From contig JAGAIP010000003.1 of NCBI GenBank assembly GCA_017626495.1, forward strand, positions 248,001 to 312,000: a DNA stretch of 64,000 nucleotides. Reading direction: 5' to 3'. The notes under the pieces were generated by a model. The model was not told the origin of the DNA, ran no database searches, and worked only from the letters and a program-made list of their open reading frames with translations. Shown piece after piece: positions 24,644-32,355 of this stretch. Numbering within the stretch: position 1 is the stretch's first letter; each line of letters opens with the position of its first letter. Origin of the DNA: Clostridia bacterium (GTDB lineage: Bacteria; Bacillota; Clostridia; Christensenellales; Borkfalkiaceae). A program made the position numbers and the translations under genes.

Positions 24644-25446
24644 TTTACAAACCTCTCCGTCAATCGTTCGCACCGTTCCCAAAGGGAAGCTGCAAGCGAG
24701 CCGTCGTCTTGAAGGCGAATCTTATACTTTTTCCCGTTACCGTATACCTCTCCGCACTCAAACGGTTCCGTAACGAGGCGAACAAGTCTCTTTGCGCTCC
24801 GTTCGGGGGAAATCGTGAAGAGATATTTGAGGAAAGAGTGGTATGCGATCTTAAAAAAAGGGCTCGATTCGGACGCAAAGTTGCTTCTGACGATGCCCGG
24901 TTCGAATGCGACCGCGCTGATCTTGTCTCCGTAACGCCTGTTTAATTCGCGCGTGAACAACACGTTGCAGAGTTTCGTATTTCCGTATGTATGAATGGGA
25001 GAAATCCCCCTTTCGTTTTGCAGATCGTCGATATCGAACTCTTTGGAAAACAAATTCGCCGCGATGCTCGAAGTCTGAATGACCTTTGCCCTCGATGAGG
25101 ACAGCTTGTCCATCAAAAGATTTGTGAGGAGAAACGCACCCAGAACGTTGACCTGAAAGGTCTGTTCGTTTCCGTCCTCCGTCAAGATCCTATCCGAAAG
25201 CATACCCCCGACGTTATTTGCAAGCACGTCGATTCTCTCGTACCCGTTCAATTCTTCGGCGAGACGCGCCACGTCCGAAAGACGGGCGTAATCGGCAAGG
25301 TGATAGGGAGCGTCGAGCTCCTTTGCGATTCTTGCCGTCTTTTCCCTGTTTCTTCCGACGAGAATCACGTTGTGTCCGAGCGCTTTCAGTTGTCTCGCCG
25401 CAGACGCGCCGATTCCGTCGCTTGCCCCTGTAATGACGATATTCAT
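24640..25446 (-). CDS. Short-chain dehydrogenase/reductase
   Basis: A 268-residue classical SDR similar to the retinol dehydrogenase/protochlorophyllide reductase branch. It has cofactor motif TGASDGIGASAAR, LANNVGG (N-N-x-G), catalytic Ser in VIQTSSIAAN and YGNTKLCNVLF (Tyr-x-x-x-Lys), then AFEPGIVRSNF. An Arg-rich segment after the first strand (LVGRNREKTA) suggests NADP preference. It shares 4-bp ATGA overlaps with both flanking genes, which indicates a tightly coupled operon. Confidence 0.9.
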   Translation of the reverse strand: MNIVITGASDGIGASAARQLKALGHNVILVGRNREKTARIAKELDAPYHLADYARLSDVARLAEELNGYERIDVLANNVGGMLSDRILTEDGNEQTFQVNVLGAFLLTNLLMDKLSSSRAKVIQTSSIAANLFSKEFDIDDLQNERGISPIHTYGNTKLCNVLFTRELNRRYGDKISAVAFEPGIVRSNFASESSPFFKIAYHSFLKYLFTISPERSAKRLVRLVTEPFECGEVYGNGKKYKIRLQDDGSLAASLWERCERLTERFVK

Positions 25447-26729
25447 AGTTTTTTCACCTCTTTATTCAAAATCAAAACCGCCGTCGCCCCGATAAATCCG
25501 ACCGAGCACACGAACAGAAGCGGCGTGCAACCGAAGGACGCGATGACGGCGCCCGCAAGTAAATTCGCTACGGGAATGAGCCCCTGCGACATCGCGGAAA
25601 GCACGCTGTTCACCTTTCCCAGCTGATCTTTTGCGACAACCTTCTGAATCGTAGTACTGATGGGAACGTTGATCAGCACGATCAGAATTCCGCACAAAAA
25701 ACAGACGACCGCTACCGTAATCAAAAACGCATTCAGCGAATCTCCCAAATGGACGAAGAAGAGATAGGCAAACGCCACCGAAAGAAAGAGCAGGGACATT
25801 CCCGCAAGAGCGCGCTTCACGAACGCGCTACATTTTTCTTTGGGGTTTCGCGTGGAGAAAACCAAACCTGCGATGAGCGAACCTATGCCGAGGAACACCG
25901 TAAACACAGAGTTCCAAAACTCAGGCTCGAACAGATTGTCGAAGAGATACCCACTGCTCCCTTTCACGTCCGTCGCAATAAAGTACGGAATAAAATTGTT
26001 GAATACGGGCGCAAAGAAGAAATTGATGAAGATAATGACAGTCAAGAGGGAAAGAATCGCCTTTTCGCGTCCGAGATAAACAAAGCCGTCTTTGAGGTCG
26101 GAAAATACCTTTCGAACGGAAAGTTTCTCCTCTTTCCCGACGTATGTATAGCGAATAAACAGTTCCGAGACTGCCGAACAGAAGTAGCACGCTCCCACGA
26201 TACAAAACAAAGTCTGCACGTTGAGAAGAGAATACAGAAGTCCTGCCAAAATGACCCCGACGATGGACTGAAAGCTACTTAAAATGGAAAACAGGGAATT
26301 TGCCTTCTGAAACTGTTCCTCCTCCACGATGAAAGGCAGAATGGACGCGCTTGCAGGCGAGAAGAACGCGCTCACTACGTTTCCGAGAATGCCGAGCGCA
26401 AACAGAACGACGACGTGAACTTGCAAATCGGAGGAAAGCGCCATGATGAGGGTGGAAATCAGAATGAGCGCGCCTTTGATAAAATCGCACGCGTACATGA
26501 TTTTCGCCTTGTTCATTCGGTCGCTCAGAACGCCTCCGAACAATGAAACCACGACGTAAATCACGCCCGTAAGCGCGAGATACAACCCCTGCAAAAACCC
26601 GTTGTTATCCGTGATTTCCAAAATGTAATAACTGACGGCGAAACTGTAAAACATCGCGCCGACGTTGGAAACGAGAGCCCCGAAATAGACGAGCATGAAA
26701 TTTTTGTTGCGAAACAGATTTTTCTGCAT
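25443..26729 (-). CDS. MFS transporter (efflux type)
   Basis: A 12-helix major facilitator of 428 residues, of the MFS_3 or macrolide-efflux type. It has NFMLVYFGALVSNVGAMFYS at the start, the loop GGVLSDRMNKAKIMYACD (motif A-like) between helices 2 and 3, and VPISTTIQKVVAKDQLGKVN near helix 10. The ATG at 26729 is preferred: AAGGA lies about 9 nt upstream and the promoter's -10 sits at 26754. It heads the MFS-SDR-MBL operon. Drug or metabolite export is inferred from the family, not from context. Confidence 0.87.
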   Translation of the reverse strand: MQKNLFRNKNFMLVYFGALVSNVGAMFYSFAVSYYILEITDNNGFLQGLYLALTGVIYVVVSLFGGVLSDRMNKAKIMYACDFIKGALILISTLIMALSSDLQVHVVVLFALGILGNVVSAFFSPASASILPFIVEEEQFQKANSLFSILSSFQSIVGVILAGLLYSLLNVQTLFCIVGACYFCSAVSELFIRYTYVGKEEKLSVRKVFSDLKDGFVYLGREKAILSLLTVIIFINFFFAPVFNNFIPYFIATDVKGSSGYLFDNLFEPEFWNSVFTVFLGIGSLIAGLVFSTRNPKEKCSAFVKRALAGMSLLFLSVAFAYLFFVHLGDSLNAFLITVAVVCFLCGILIVLINVPISTTIQKVVAKDQLGKVNSVLSAMSQGLIPVANLLAGAVIASFGCTPLLFVCSVGFIGATAVLILNKEVKKL

Positions 26730-26753
26730 ACCTTTGCATCCTTTTTTTGTTTC

Positions 26754-26782
26754 AATATACCGTTTCTGCCGCAAACAATCAA
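26754..26782 (-). promoter_or_regulatory. Promoter of the MFS-SDR-MBL operon
   Basis: TTGATT, 17 nt, TATATT on the minus strand, 25 nt before the ATG. Confidence 0.72.
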
Positions 26783-26822
26783 CCGCTTTCGGTTTGCATT
26801 TGAGCAACTATCGGTTGCAACC
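26771..26822. promoter_or_regulatory. Cluster of GCAA/TTGC dyads upstream of the MFS promoter
   Basis: The 50 bp over and upstream of the -35 box contain GGTTGCAACC (26813-26822, perfect palindrome), GCAAC-TATCG-GTTGC (26804-26818) and AACCG-CTTT-CGGTT (26781-26794). Related GCAAAC half-sites flank them. This is the pattern of a regulator site; no regulator gene is adjacent. Confidence 0.45.
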
Positions 26823-26893
26823 TATCGACTTTAAGTTGAATTTCAAGCTGATATTGACGAATTCGCGTTTGAAAAGACGTGCGCAAAACGTAG

Positions 26894-26941
26894 TTTTTCC
26901 CGAGTGAGCTTTTCTTATAAATCGCAGTTTTTCGGGAAAAA
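26894..26941. repeat. Inverted repeat downstream of the kinase-like gene
   Basis: TTTTTCCCGA and TCGGGAAAAA form a 10-bp stem around a 28-nt AT-rich loop. No T-tract follows on the minus strand, so termination is doubtful. Confidence 0.4.
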
Positions 26942-26966
26942 AGCGTACAGACCGTTCTTCCAAACT

Positions 26967-27515
26967 CTATTTCGATTGCAGATATTGCATAAATTCGGGA
27001 GTCTTTGACCAATACTTGATTCCCCAATGTTCGAAATCCCACTCCTGCATATAGTCGTTGCACTCGAAATCGATGTAAAAGAGTTCCCCGTTTTGCACGA
27101 CGAAGTTCGTCGGGAAATAGTCGATATTCGTATGCGCGGGGTAGAGCAGAGCGCACATTGCACGCACCTGATCGAAATAATTCTCCTGCATGCGATCCTG
27201 CAAGACGAGATCGAAGATGGTCTCGCCCTCAACGTATTCTTTGAGAATGCGTTCGCGCTCGATATCCGCGTCGAGCATGGTCGGAATGCGAATTCCGATT
27301 TCTTTCAAACGACGGTAATCGTTGAGTTCCGATTGTATTTTATCTCCGAACCGATAATACGCGCACGGCTCGTGATGAATCTGTTTGAGGACGTATCGTG
27401 TTTGCCCGTCCGTCACGAGGTAAGAATATCCTCCCTTTCCTTTGCCCAAAAGCTTGATCACTTCAAATTCTTTTTCGTTCACGGTCATCGTTTTTTCGTC
27501 GCCTTCCCGTTGCAT
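26967..27515 (-). CDS. Protein-kinase-fold protein
   Basis: A 182-residue small protein-kinase-like protein. LLGKGKGGYSYLV is a glycine-rich loop and YVLKQIH supplies the usual lysine. YFPTNFVVQNGELFYIDFE corresponds to the catalytic and metal-binding loops, with N and IDF-E in place of D-F-G. The HRD position reads NIDYFP. This resembles small RIO/APH/Kdo-kinase-type enzymes rather than the large Hanks kinases. The substrate is unknown. The start is uncertain: the ATG at 27515 has GGGGA 8 nt upstream, while the ATG at 27488 would also give an intact domain. The promoter at 27603-27631 excludes the longer frame. It is a single-gene unit. Confidence 0.7.
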   Translation of the reverse strand: MQREGDEKTMTVNEKEFEVIKLLGKGKGGYSYLVTDGQTRYVLKQIHHEPCAYYRFGDKIQSELNDYRRLKEIGIRIPTMLDADIERERILKEYVEGETIFDLVLQDRMQENYFDQVRAMCALLYPAHTNIDYFPTNFVVQNGELFYIDFECNDYMQEWDFEHWGIKYWSKTPEFMQYLQSK

Positions 27516-27602
27516 TTTTGTTTTCCCCATTTTACTCGAATGATTAACCGCTCTATAAAAATAATCCAGAAAGATAGATCTACGGCGTTTTTGACAAAAC
27601 CA

Positions 27603-27631
27603 ATTATAGCACACTTTTCTCAAAATGTCCT
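27603..27631 (-). promoter_or_regulatory. Promoter of the kinase-like gene
   Basis: AGGACA, 17 nt, TATAAT on the minus strand, with an extended -10 (TGCTATAAT). The leader is about 80 nt. Confidence 0.7.
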
Positions 27632-27679
27632 ATTTATTCCGCTTTTTCTTCTTTGCAAGCCGAAATTTCCCGAAAAAAT

Positions 27680-27702
27680 AAGCCCGATTCCATATCGAGC
27701 TT
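27680..27702 (-). terminator. Terminator after the PrxQ gene
   Basis: A 9-bp stem with one G-T pair (27680-27688 and 27694-27702), a 5-nt loop and T-rich flanks on both strands. The minus-strand tail reads ATTTTTTC. Confidence 0.82.
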
Positions 27703-27753
27703 GTTTTTTCTACGCTACGTCGTTACGCCGAACGTATCTCAGAGAGCTCCGTT

Positions 27754-28218
27754 CTAAATTGAAGTGCGGAGATAATCCAAAATCTCTGCGGCGTTCGTGT
27801 CGGGTTTTACTTTGGGCATCACTTTCTCAATCATGCCTTTTTCGTCAATGATAAACGTCGTTCTCACAACCCCCATTGAGGTCTTGCCGCACGTCTTTTT
27901 CTCCTGCCATACGCCGTACGCCTCGATTGCATCGAGTTCGGGATCGGAAAGAAGAACAAACGGAAGATCGTATTTCTCCGCAAACTTGACGTGAGACGCC
28001 ACGCTATCGCGGCTGATACCGATTACCTCGACGTTTGCCGATTTGAATCCCTCATATGCGGCCGCAAATGCGCACGCCTGACGGGTACACCCCGGCGTAT
28101 TGTCTTTGGGGTAAAAATAGAGAACCACTTTCTTTCCGAGAAAATCCGACAGCGAAACGGCTTTTCCGTCCTTATCCGTCAACGTAAAATTTGGCGCCGT
28201 GCTTCCTACACTTAACAT
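27754..28218 (-). CDS. bcp: Thioredoxin-dependent thiol peroxidase PrxQ/Bcp
   Basis: A 154-residue peroxiredoxin that reduces hydroperoxides in the cytoplasm. The active site is YPKDNTPGCTRQACAF, with the peroxidatic Cys44 and a resolving Cys49 five residues later, the usual PrxQ arrangement. APNFTLTDKDGKAVSLSDF and IDEKGMIEKVMPKVKP are also typical. GGAGG precedes the ATG. It has its own promoter and terminator. In an anaerobe it fits oxidative stress defence together with the nearby rubredoxin. Confidence 0.95.
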   Translation of the reverse strand: MLSVGSTAPNFTLTDKDGKAVSLSDFLGKKVVLYFYPKDNTPGCTRQACAFAAAYEGFKSANVEVIGISRDSVASHVKFAEKYDLPFVLLSDPELDAIEAYGVWQEKKTCGKTSMGVVRTTFIIDEKGMIEKVMPKVKPDTNAAEILDYLRTSI

Positions 28219-28303
28219 TTCTTAATCCTCCATCACGCATCGTTTGTTCTCCTAGATAGCGCTTCTTTCCTGCACGCCTCTGATCGAACGATTCATCTTC
28301 CAC

Positions 28304-28332
28304 AGTATATCATTTTATCGCCATTCTTGCAA
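28304..28332 (-). promoter_or_regulatory. Promoter of prxQ
   Basis: TTGCAA, 17 nt, TATACT on the minus strand, with an extended -10 (TGATATACT). The leader is about 80 nt. Confidence 0.75.
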
Positions 28333-28333
28333 T

Positions 28334-28350
28334 AGGTATTCTGTATTTTT
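28334..28350. repeat. 17-nt repeat, copy 2
   Basis: AGGTATTCTGTATTTTT, identical to 19052-19068. It abuts the -35 box of the prxQ promoter. Confidence 0.55.
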
Positions 28351-28416
28351 TCTAAAACCTGTCTCATACGTTTGACAAACCTACACAGCAATCTTTCCGA
28401 CATATCTCAATAACCG

Positions 28417-28445
28417 TTGACTTTTTTTTGCCGGAATGCTATACT
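28417..28445 (+). promoter_or_regulatory. Promoter of the ZIP transporter
   Basis: TTGACT, 17 nt, TATACT with an extended -10 (TGCTATACT). The start is predicted near 28452, directly at the first stem of the structured leader. Confidence 0.85.
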
Positions 28446-28451
28446 TGCATG

Positions 28452-28681
28452 AATAATTTAGCCCGTCCGGAATCAAGTAACGCAAGAGCAATAAACCGCG
28501 ATGCGGCGTTGAAAAAAGTTCCGCAAAGGCGAGATCCTGCACGGAACACGGGCTTACAATCTATTTTAGAACGGCAGAGAAATCACGCTGTACCGCCTTT
28601 TTGCACGGGATATGCGTCTTTTTCACCTCCCGTATGCTAAACGGCATACGGTTTGATATTACAATTTCCGCAGAAGAGGAA
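28452..28681 (+). promoter_or_regulatory. Structured 5' leader, riboswitch-like, upstream of the ZIP gene
   Basis: The leader can fold into a closed multi-branched element. P1 pairs AGCCCGT (28460-28466) with ACGGGCT (28548-28554). Inside it are AACG/CGTT (28479-28482 with 28507-28510) enclosing CCGC-GAT-GCGG, and GTTCCG/CGGAAC (28518-28523 with 28542-28547). A terminator-like hairpin follows (CGGCAG with CTG-TA-CCG, then CCTTTTTG, 28572-28602). Two mutually exclusive hairpins come next: ACGGGA/TCCCGT (28605-28610 with 28628-28633) and CCGTATGC/GCATACGG (28630-28637 with 28644-28651, followed by TTTGATATT). I could not match it to a known riboswitch class. A metal-sensing role is a guess from the downstream gene. 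Confidence 0.55.
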
Positions 28682-28687
28682 TAAAAC

Positions 28688-29440
28688 ATGGAGCTTGTAT
28701 TGTTGACTGCCTTAGGCGTGGGCGGAGCCACCGTTATCGGCGCTCTGATCGGTTTTCTTTTCAAAAACATATCGCATAAATTTTCGGACATCGTTCTGGC
28801 GTTTGCCGCAGGCGTGATGCTTGCCGCTGCTGTGCTCGGACTGATCGTTCCCTCTCTTGACTACGGAGGGAAATACGGCGTATTGATTACCGTTGTCGGT
28901 ATTTTTGCCGGAGCGATATGCCTCAATCTCATGGATAAGGCAGTGCCTCATCTACATAAACTCGCAGGCATCGAACCCGAATCGCACCACAACGCAAATC
29001 TGAGCAAAGTGCTTCTGTTCGTCCTGGCGATTGCCATACATAATCTGCCCGAAGGAATCGCCGCAGGCGTAGGATTCGGTTCGGGAGACACGACGCAGGC
29101 GCTTATCATTGCAGGCGGTATCGCGCTACAAAATATTCCGGAAGGCATGGTGATCATCGCACCCATGCTTGCCGCAGGGATCCGCCCTCGCAAGACCTTC
29201 GTTCTTGCCATGATAACGGGACTCGTTGAGGTCGTCGGGACATTGATCGGTTATTTTGCAGTCAGCATTTCCGTTACGATTTTGCCCTTTGCGCTTGCTT
29301 TTGCCGGCGGCACGATGCTCTATATCATCAGCGACGAAATGATACCCGAAACACATGCGCACGGAAGCGAACGAGGCGCGACGTATGCTTTGCTGATCGG
29401 ATTCTGCGTTATGCTCGTTACGGACGTGCTGTTGGGTTAA
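28688..29440 (+). CDS. ZIP family divalent metal transporter
   Basis: A 250-residue, eight-helix ZIP transporter of the ZupT/GufA type, probably for uptake of Zn, Fe or Mn. The metal-binding helices are ALAIAIHNLPEGIAAGVGFG and GGIALQNIPEGMVIIAPML (H-N-x-P-E-G and N-x-P-E-G). FAGGTMLYIISDEMIPETH lies near the end, with a His-containing loop (ETHAHGSE). LAGIEPESHHNANLS is the short variable loop. The ATG has AGAGGA upstream. It is preceded by an unusual structured leader and followed by a bidirectional terminator, so it is a single-gene unit. Confidence 0.93.
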   Translation: MELVLLTALGVGGATVIGALIGFLFKNISHKFSDIVLAFAAGVMLAAAVLGLIVPSLDYGGKYGVLITVVGIFAGAICLNLMDKAVPHLHKLAGIEPESHHNANLSKVLLFVLAIAIHNLPEGIAAGVGFGSGDTTQALIIAGGIALQNIPEGMVIIAPMLAAGIRPRKTFVLAMITGLVEVVGTLIGYFAVSISVTILPFALAFAGGTMLYIISDEMIPETHAHGSERGATYALLIGFCVMLVTDVLLG

Positions 29441-29451
29441 ACATACAGTAT

Positions 29452-29495
29452 GAAAAAAGCGTTGCGTATTTTGAAAATACGCAACGCTCTTTTTC
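29452..29495. terminator. Bidirectional terminator between ZIP and rubredoxin genes
   Basis: A long perfect stem (AGCGTTGCGTATT and complement, 29458-29488) with A-run and T-run flanks on both strands, between convergent genes. Confidence 0.93.
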
Positions 29496-29651
29496 TTATT
29501 CTTTGCTGAATTCATCTTTGCCTACGCCGCACAGAGGACACACGAAGTCCTCGGGAAGATCTTCCCACTTCGTGCCGGGAGCAATGCCGTTATCGGGATC
29601 GCCCGTCTCTTCGTCATAGACGTAACCGCATACGTCGCATACGTACTTCAT
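29496..29651 (-). CDS. Rubredoxin
   Basis: A short gene of 51 codons reading [20 protein letters not shown] and ending [15 protein letters not shown]. The two C-x-x-C-G knuckles (Cys 5/8 and 38/41) bind the single iron. The aromatic and Pro-Gly residues ([15 protein letters not shown]) are all present. It is a small cytoplasmic electron carrier, typically donating electrons to peroxide- or superoxide-reducing enzymes in anaerobes. AAGGAGGTGATAGT before the ATG is a near-perfect ribosome binding site. It ends at the bidirectional terminator shared with the ZIP gene. Confidence 0.96.
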   Translation of the reverse strand: MKYVCDVCGYVYDEETGDPDNGIAPGTKWEDLPEDFVCPLCGVGKDEFSKE

Positions 29652-29676
29652 ACTATCACCTCCTTTTTTATTGATC

Positions 29677-29700
29677 CGTTCCGCAAGGGAACGTTTTTTT
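29677..29700. repeat. Stem-loop between rlmD and rubredoxin
   Basis: CGTTCC-GCAAG-GGAACG (29677-29693) is followed by TTTTTTT on the plus strand only. Both flanking genes are on the minus strand, where no T-tract follows, so its role as an rlmD terminator is doubtful. Confidence 0.5.
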
Positions 29701-29703
29701 CGT

Positions 29704-31092
29704 TCATGCTTTGTCGTTGCGTTGTAGTGCTACCAACGTCTCCACGTGCTTGGTCTGAGGGAACATATCGTACGGGCGAATGAACACGGGAGTATAATTG
29801 CCGTTTCCGTCCCCTTTCACCAACTTACCGTTCTCTTCTTTGAGCGTACCGCAGAGGAGCCCCAAATCGCGCGCGAGCGTTGCCGGATTACAGGAGATCA
29901 TGACGATCCGTTCGACCCCGGATTCCATGATCGTATGCACCACGGAGCGTTCCAAACCCTTTCTCGGCGGATCGACGGTGAGGCACACGTTATCTCCGAG
30001 CCGTTTCATGAGATCGGGAAGAATATCTTCCACCGCGCCGCAATGATTCGTCATGTTTGCAAGTCCGTTCTCTCGTTTGAGAACGTTTGCGCAATCGACC
30101 GCCTCTGCGACGATCTCGATACCGTGCGCGGATCTGCACTTCTTTGCAAGCATGGCGGTGAGCAATCCGCCCCCTGCGTAACAGTCAATGACGTCGGTAT
30201 CCGCGTCCACTTCTGCAAGTACGGCGTGATACAGTTTCTCCCGAATATCACGGTTGACCTGCACGAAGGTCTGCGCGCCTGCGCTGTACGAAATACCGCT
30301 TTCCACGTCGGAAAACGTACCGTCTCCGTACAGAAGATGAAATTCCTTGCCGAAAATCACGTTGCTCTTCGTCTCGTTTACATTCTGCCAAAGCGTGAAG
30401 CAAGTAAATTTCTCTTTGAGAACGGAGAGAAGCTCATCGACGCGAGGGAGCCGTTTCGTAGCCGTCACGACGGTAACGATGAATTTTCCCGCAATCTCGC
30501 GCACGACGAGATGGCGCAGCGTTCCCTCGCCCGTCGCCTCGTCATAGCCGCGAACGCTGCATCGCTTGCTGTATTCCATAACGGCGTCGACGGCGTCTTT
30601 TGCCCACGGCGTGACGGGGCAATCCGTAATGGGAACGATGCGATGCGAGCGTTCCGCGTAAAAACCGACGACCGTCTTGCCGTCTACGTATCCGACGGGC
30701 AATTGAAGTTTGTTTCTGTAACCGAACGGCAGAGCGCAGGGAATCGTCTCCTCCACGTCGGCATCGAGATTTCCGAGCTTTTTCAGGGTATCTCTGACCT
30801 GATTTTGCTTATATTTGAGTTGTGCGGAGTAGCGCATATGTTGAATAGAGCAACCTCCGCACTTATCGTAGACGGGACATACGGGAGAAACTCTGTCGGG
30901 GGAAGAGACGAGCACTTGCACGAGTTTTCCGTAGGCGATCTTGTCTTTCACTTTCAGGAGTCTGACTTTTACCGTTTCCCCGACGAGACAAAACGGGACG
31001 AATACCGTTCCATCTTCCGTTTTGATGACGCCCTCGCCCTCCGAGCCGTAAGATACGACCGTTCCGACGAGTTCTTCATTTTTCTCCCACAT
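29704..31092 (-). CDS. rlmD: 23S rRNA (uracil-5-)-methyltransferase, RumA/RlmD family
   Basis: A 462-residue SAM-dependent RNA methyltransferase. An N-terminal TRAM domain (residues 1-60: [19 protein letters not shown]) is followed by the iron-sulfur Cys cluster [15 protein letters not shown]. The Rossmann domain has [13 protein letters not shown], the motif [11 protein letters not shown] and the catalytic Cys in [12 protein letters not shown]. These are the TrmA/RumA family residues. The precise target (U1939, U747 or both) cannot be read from the sequence. The ATG has AGGAG upstream. It lies 9 nt after the membrane protein gene. Confidence 0.93.
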   Translation of the reverse strand: MWEKNEELVGTVVSYGSEGEGVIKTEDGTVFVPFCLVGETVKVRLLKVKDKIAYGKLVQVLVSSPDRVSPVCPVYDKCGGCSIQHMRYSAQLKYKQNQVRDTLKKLGNLDADVEETIPCALPFGYRNKLQLPVGYVDGKTVVGFYAERSHRIVPITDCPVTPWAKDAVDAVMEYSKRCSVRGYDEATGEGTLRHLVVREIAGKFIVTVVTATKRLPRVDELLSVLKEKFTCFTLWQNVNETKSNVIFGKEFHLLYGDGTFSDVESGISYSAGAQTFVQVNRDIREKLYHAVLAEVDADTDVIDCYAGGGLLTAMLAKKCRSAHGIEIVAEAVDCANVLKRENGLANMTNHCGAVEDILPDLMKRLGDNVCLTVDPPRKGLERSVVHTIMESGVERIVMISCNPATLARDLGLLCGTLKEENGKLVKGDGNGNYTPVFIRPYDMFPQTKHVETLVALQRNDKA

Positions 31093-31101
31093 ATTGTACT
31101 C

Positions 31102-31623
31102 CTAGCGTTTGATTTTACGAATGATACGGTTGACGGTGATCTGACAAGCGAACATGAGGTAATCGTAGACGTAAAAGAGCGCCGTTCCTCCGACGAAAAT
31201 CAGCCACCAGATGATTTGATTGATATACTCTAACGGAACTTCCCCTCCGCACACGAAAAACCACAGAAGAACGAGCATTCCGTCAAACCAGAGCGCCTTG
31301 ACGATATAAGCCACGTATCGATTGACGTTCCATTTGAGCTGTAAATAATTTGCGAGCGGATGCAATCCGAAGAATGCGATATACGGGAGCAATCTCCAAA
31401 AGAATCCGCCGCCCCCGAGTAAAAAGGCAAGAAGAGACGACGCGACGTACGCCATCACGCCTCCCCAAACGAAGCGTTGCGACAGGGGGAGCATCATTGC
31501 AACCGTAGCCAACAGATAGCCCGTCATGAGGAGCGGACGGTTGATCGTTCCGAGCCACAAGCAAAACGTCGCAATGGCGGCTGATACGCCCGACAATGCT
31601 ATTTCAAACGCTTTGTGTTTCAT
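31102..31623 (-). CDS. Multi-pass membrane protein, unknown function
   Basis: A 173-residue protein with five to six hydrophobic segments (ALSGVSAAIATFCLWLG, LLATVAMMLPLSQRFVWGG, SSLLAFLLGGGGFFWRLL, ALWFDGMLVLLWFFVCGG) and a basic C-terminus NRIIRKIKR. The size and layout recall ECF-type S components or the small membrane proteins often annotated near them; no substrate motif is seen. AAGGTGG precedes the ATG. It is cotranscribed with rlmD, 9 nt apart, and sits immediately after a terminator. Confidence 0.7.
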   Translation of the reverse strand: MKHKAFEIALSGVSAAIATFCLWLGTINRPLLMTGYLLATVAMMLPLSQRFVWGGVMAYVASSLLAFLLGGGGFFWRLLPYIAFFGLHPLANYLQLKWNVNRYVAYIVKALWFDGMLVLLWFFVCGGEVPLEYINQIIWWLIFVGGTALFYVYDYLMFACQITVNRIIRKIKR

Positions 31624-31640
31624 AGTTCCACCTTAAATCC

Positions 31641-31662
31641 GAAAAGAGCCCTTTCGGGCTCT
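31641..31662 (-). terminator. Terminator after the J-domain-like gene
   Basis: A 7-bp stem (AGAGCCC with GGGCTCT) and a 4-nt loop, followed by TTTTCGG on the minus strand. It ends about 12 nt before the ribosome binding site of the next gene. Confidence 0.78.
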
Positions 31663-31665
31663 GTC

Positions 31666-32292
31666 TCAGCGGCAACCGCAACAGATATTGAAGAGACAGT
31701 TAACGCACATATAGGTATAGCAACAAGAAAGACACTCGCTGCACCAGTTTCCGCCCATCTGTTCCTGCGGCACGTCCTCGGGGTTCGGTTGCTGTTCGGG
31801 TTGATTGTAAGTATTGTTCACACCGCCCGATCTCTGTTCATAATTCATTTTGTCGTTGAGCTTGCGGTATGCGTTCTTGTATTTTTCGTTCGAGCCGTCC
31901 ATCTGCATGGCGATTTCGAGCTGTTTCTTGCTCTCGTTCATCCACGCCTTTTTATAGAAAACGACGGATTGCAGATAATGCCACTCGGCGTTTCTCTCGT
32001 CGAATGCATCCAGTTTCGACTGTGCGCCCGTGATGTCTCCGCGGCGAATGAGCTCTTCCACGTCGGCAAACGCGCTGTTGCCCTGCGTATTCTGCCCTTT
32101 TTCTCTTCTCGCGGTCATGATTTCCGTATACGCGACGTTGAGCTTATGGAGCATACGGGCAGCCTCGTTGCCTTCTTCGCCCTCCTTAAAACTGTCCTCT
32201 CTGTATTTTGCCTTGCGCTGCTGATAGCTTGCCTCGATTTCCTCGTCGGTAGCGTCCTCGGTCAAGCCCAAAAGTTGATAAAATTCTTTCAT
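31666..32292 (-). CDS. J-domain-like protein with Cys-rich tail
   Basis: A 208-residue protein. Residues 1-65 resemble a J domain (KEFYQLLGLTEDATDEEIEA, then MLHKLNVAYTEIM). The HPD tripeptide that activates Hsp70 is not visible; the place reads YQQRKAKYRE. A TPR-like helical middle follows (GDITGAQSKLDAFDERNAEW). A Gln/Asn/Pro linker then leads to a very Cys-rich end, CSECLSCCYTYMCVNCLF followed by NICCGCR. That tail contains 10 cysteines in 26 residues and may bind metal or be lipid modified. It lies downstream of the DUF5685 gene in the same unit. Confidence 0.75.
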   Translation of the reverse strand: MKEFYQLLGLTEDATDEEIEASYQQRKAKYREDSFKEGEEGNEAARMLHKLNVAYTEIMTARREKGQNTQGNSAFADVEELIRRGDITGAQSKLDAFDERNAEWHYLQSVVFYKKAWMNESKKQLEIAMQMDGSNEKYKNAYRKLNDKMNYEQRSGGVNNTYNQPEQQPNPEDVPQEQMGGNWCSECLSCCYTYMCVNCLFNICCGCR

Positions 32293-32355
32293 ACTATTCC
32301 CTTTATTTCTATTTCGTCCGAAAGCGAGAGCCTGATCTCGGTTCTCCTTTCCTCT

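Larger units (their letters stand above)
28219..28687. other. Divergent control region between prxQ and the ZIP gene (469 bp)
   Basis: No protein gene is supported. The left part carries the prxQ leader and promoter (minus strand). The middle has a 17-nt repeat shared with the oppA upstream region. The right part carries the ZIP promoter and a leader of about 236 nt with extensive secondary structure. A 70-codon open frame starting at 28428 lies across the promoter and structured leader and is not considered real. Confidence 0.75.

Noticed and set aside
28452-28560. Assignment of the ZIP leader to a known riboswitch (NiCo, yybP-ykoY Mn, M-box, cobalamin, T-box)
   Set aside because: I could not find the conserved sequence elements of these classes as I know them; left unassigned.
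28428-28640. A 70-codon plus-strand frame between prxQ and the ZIP gene
   Set aside because: It starts inside the promoter spacer, has no ribosome binding site, and its sequence is better explained as a structured leader RNA.
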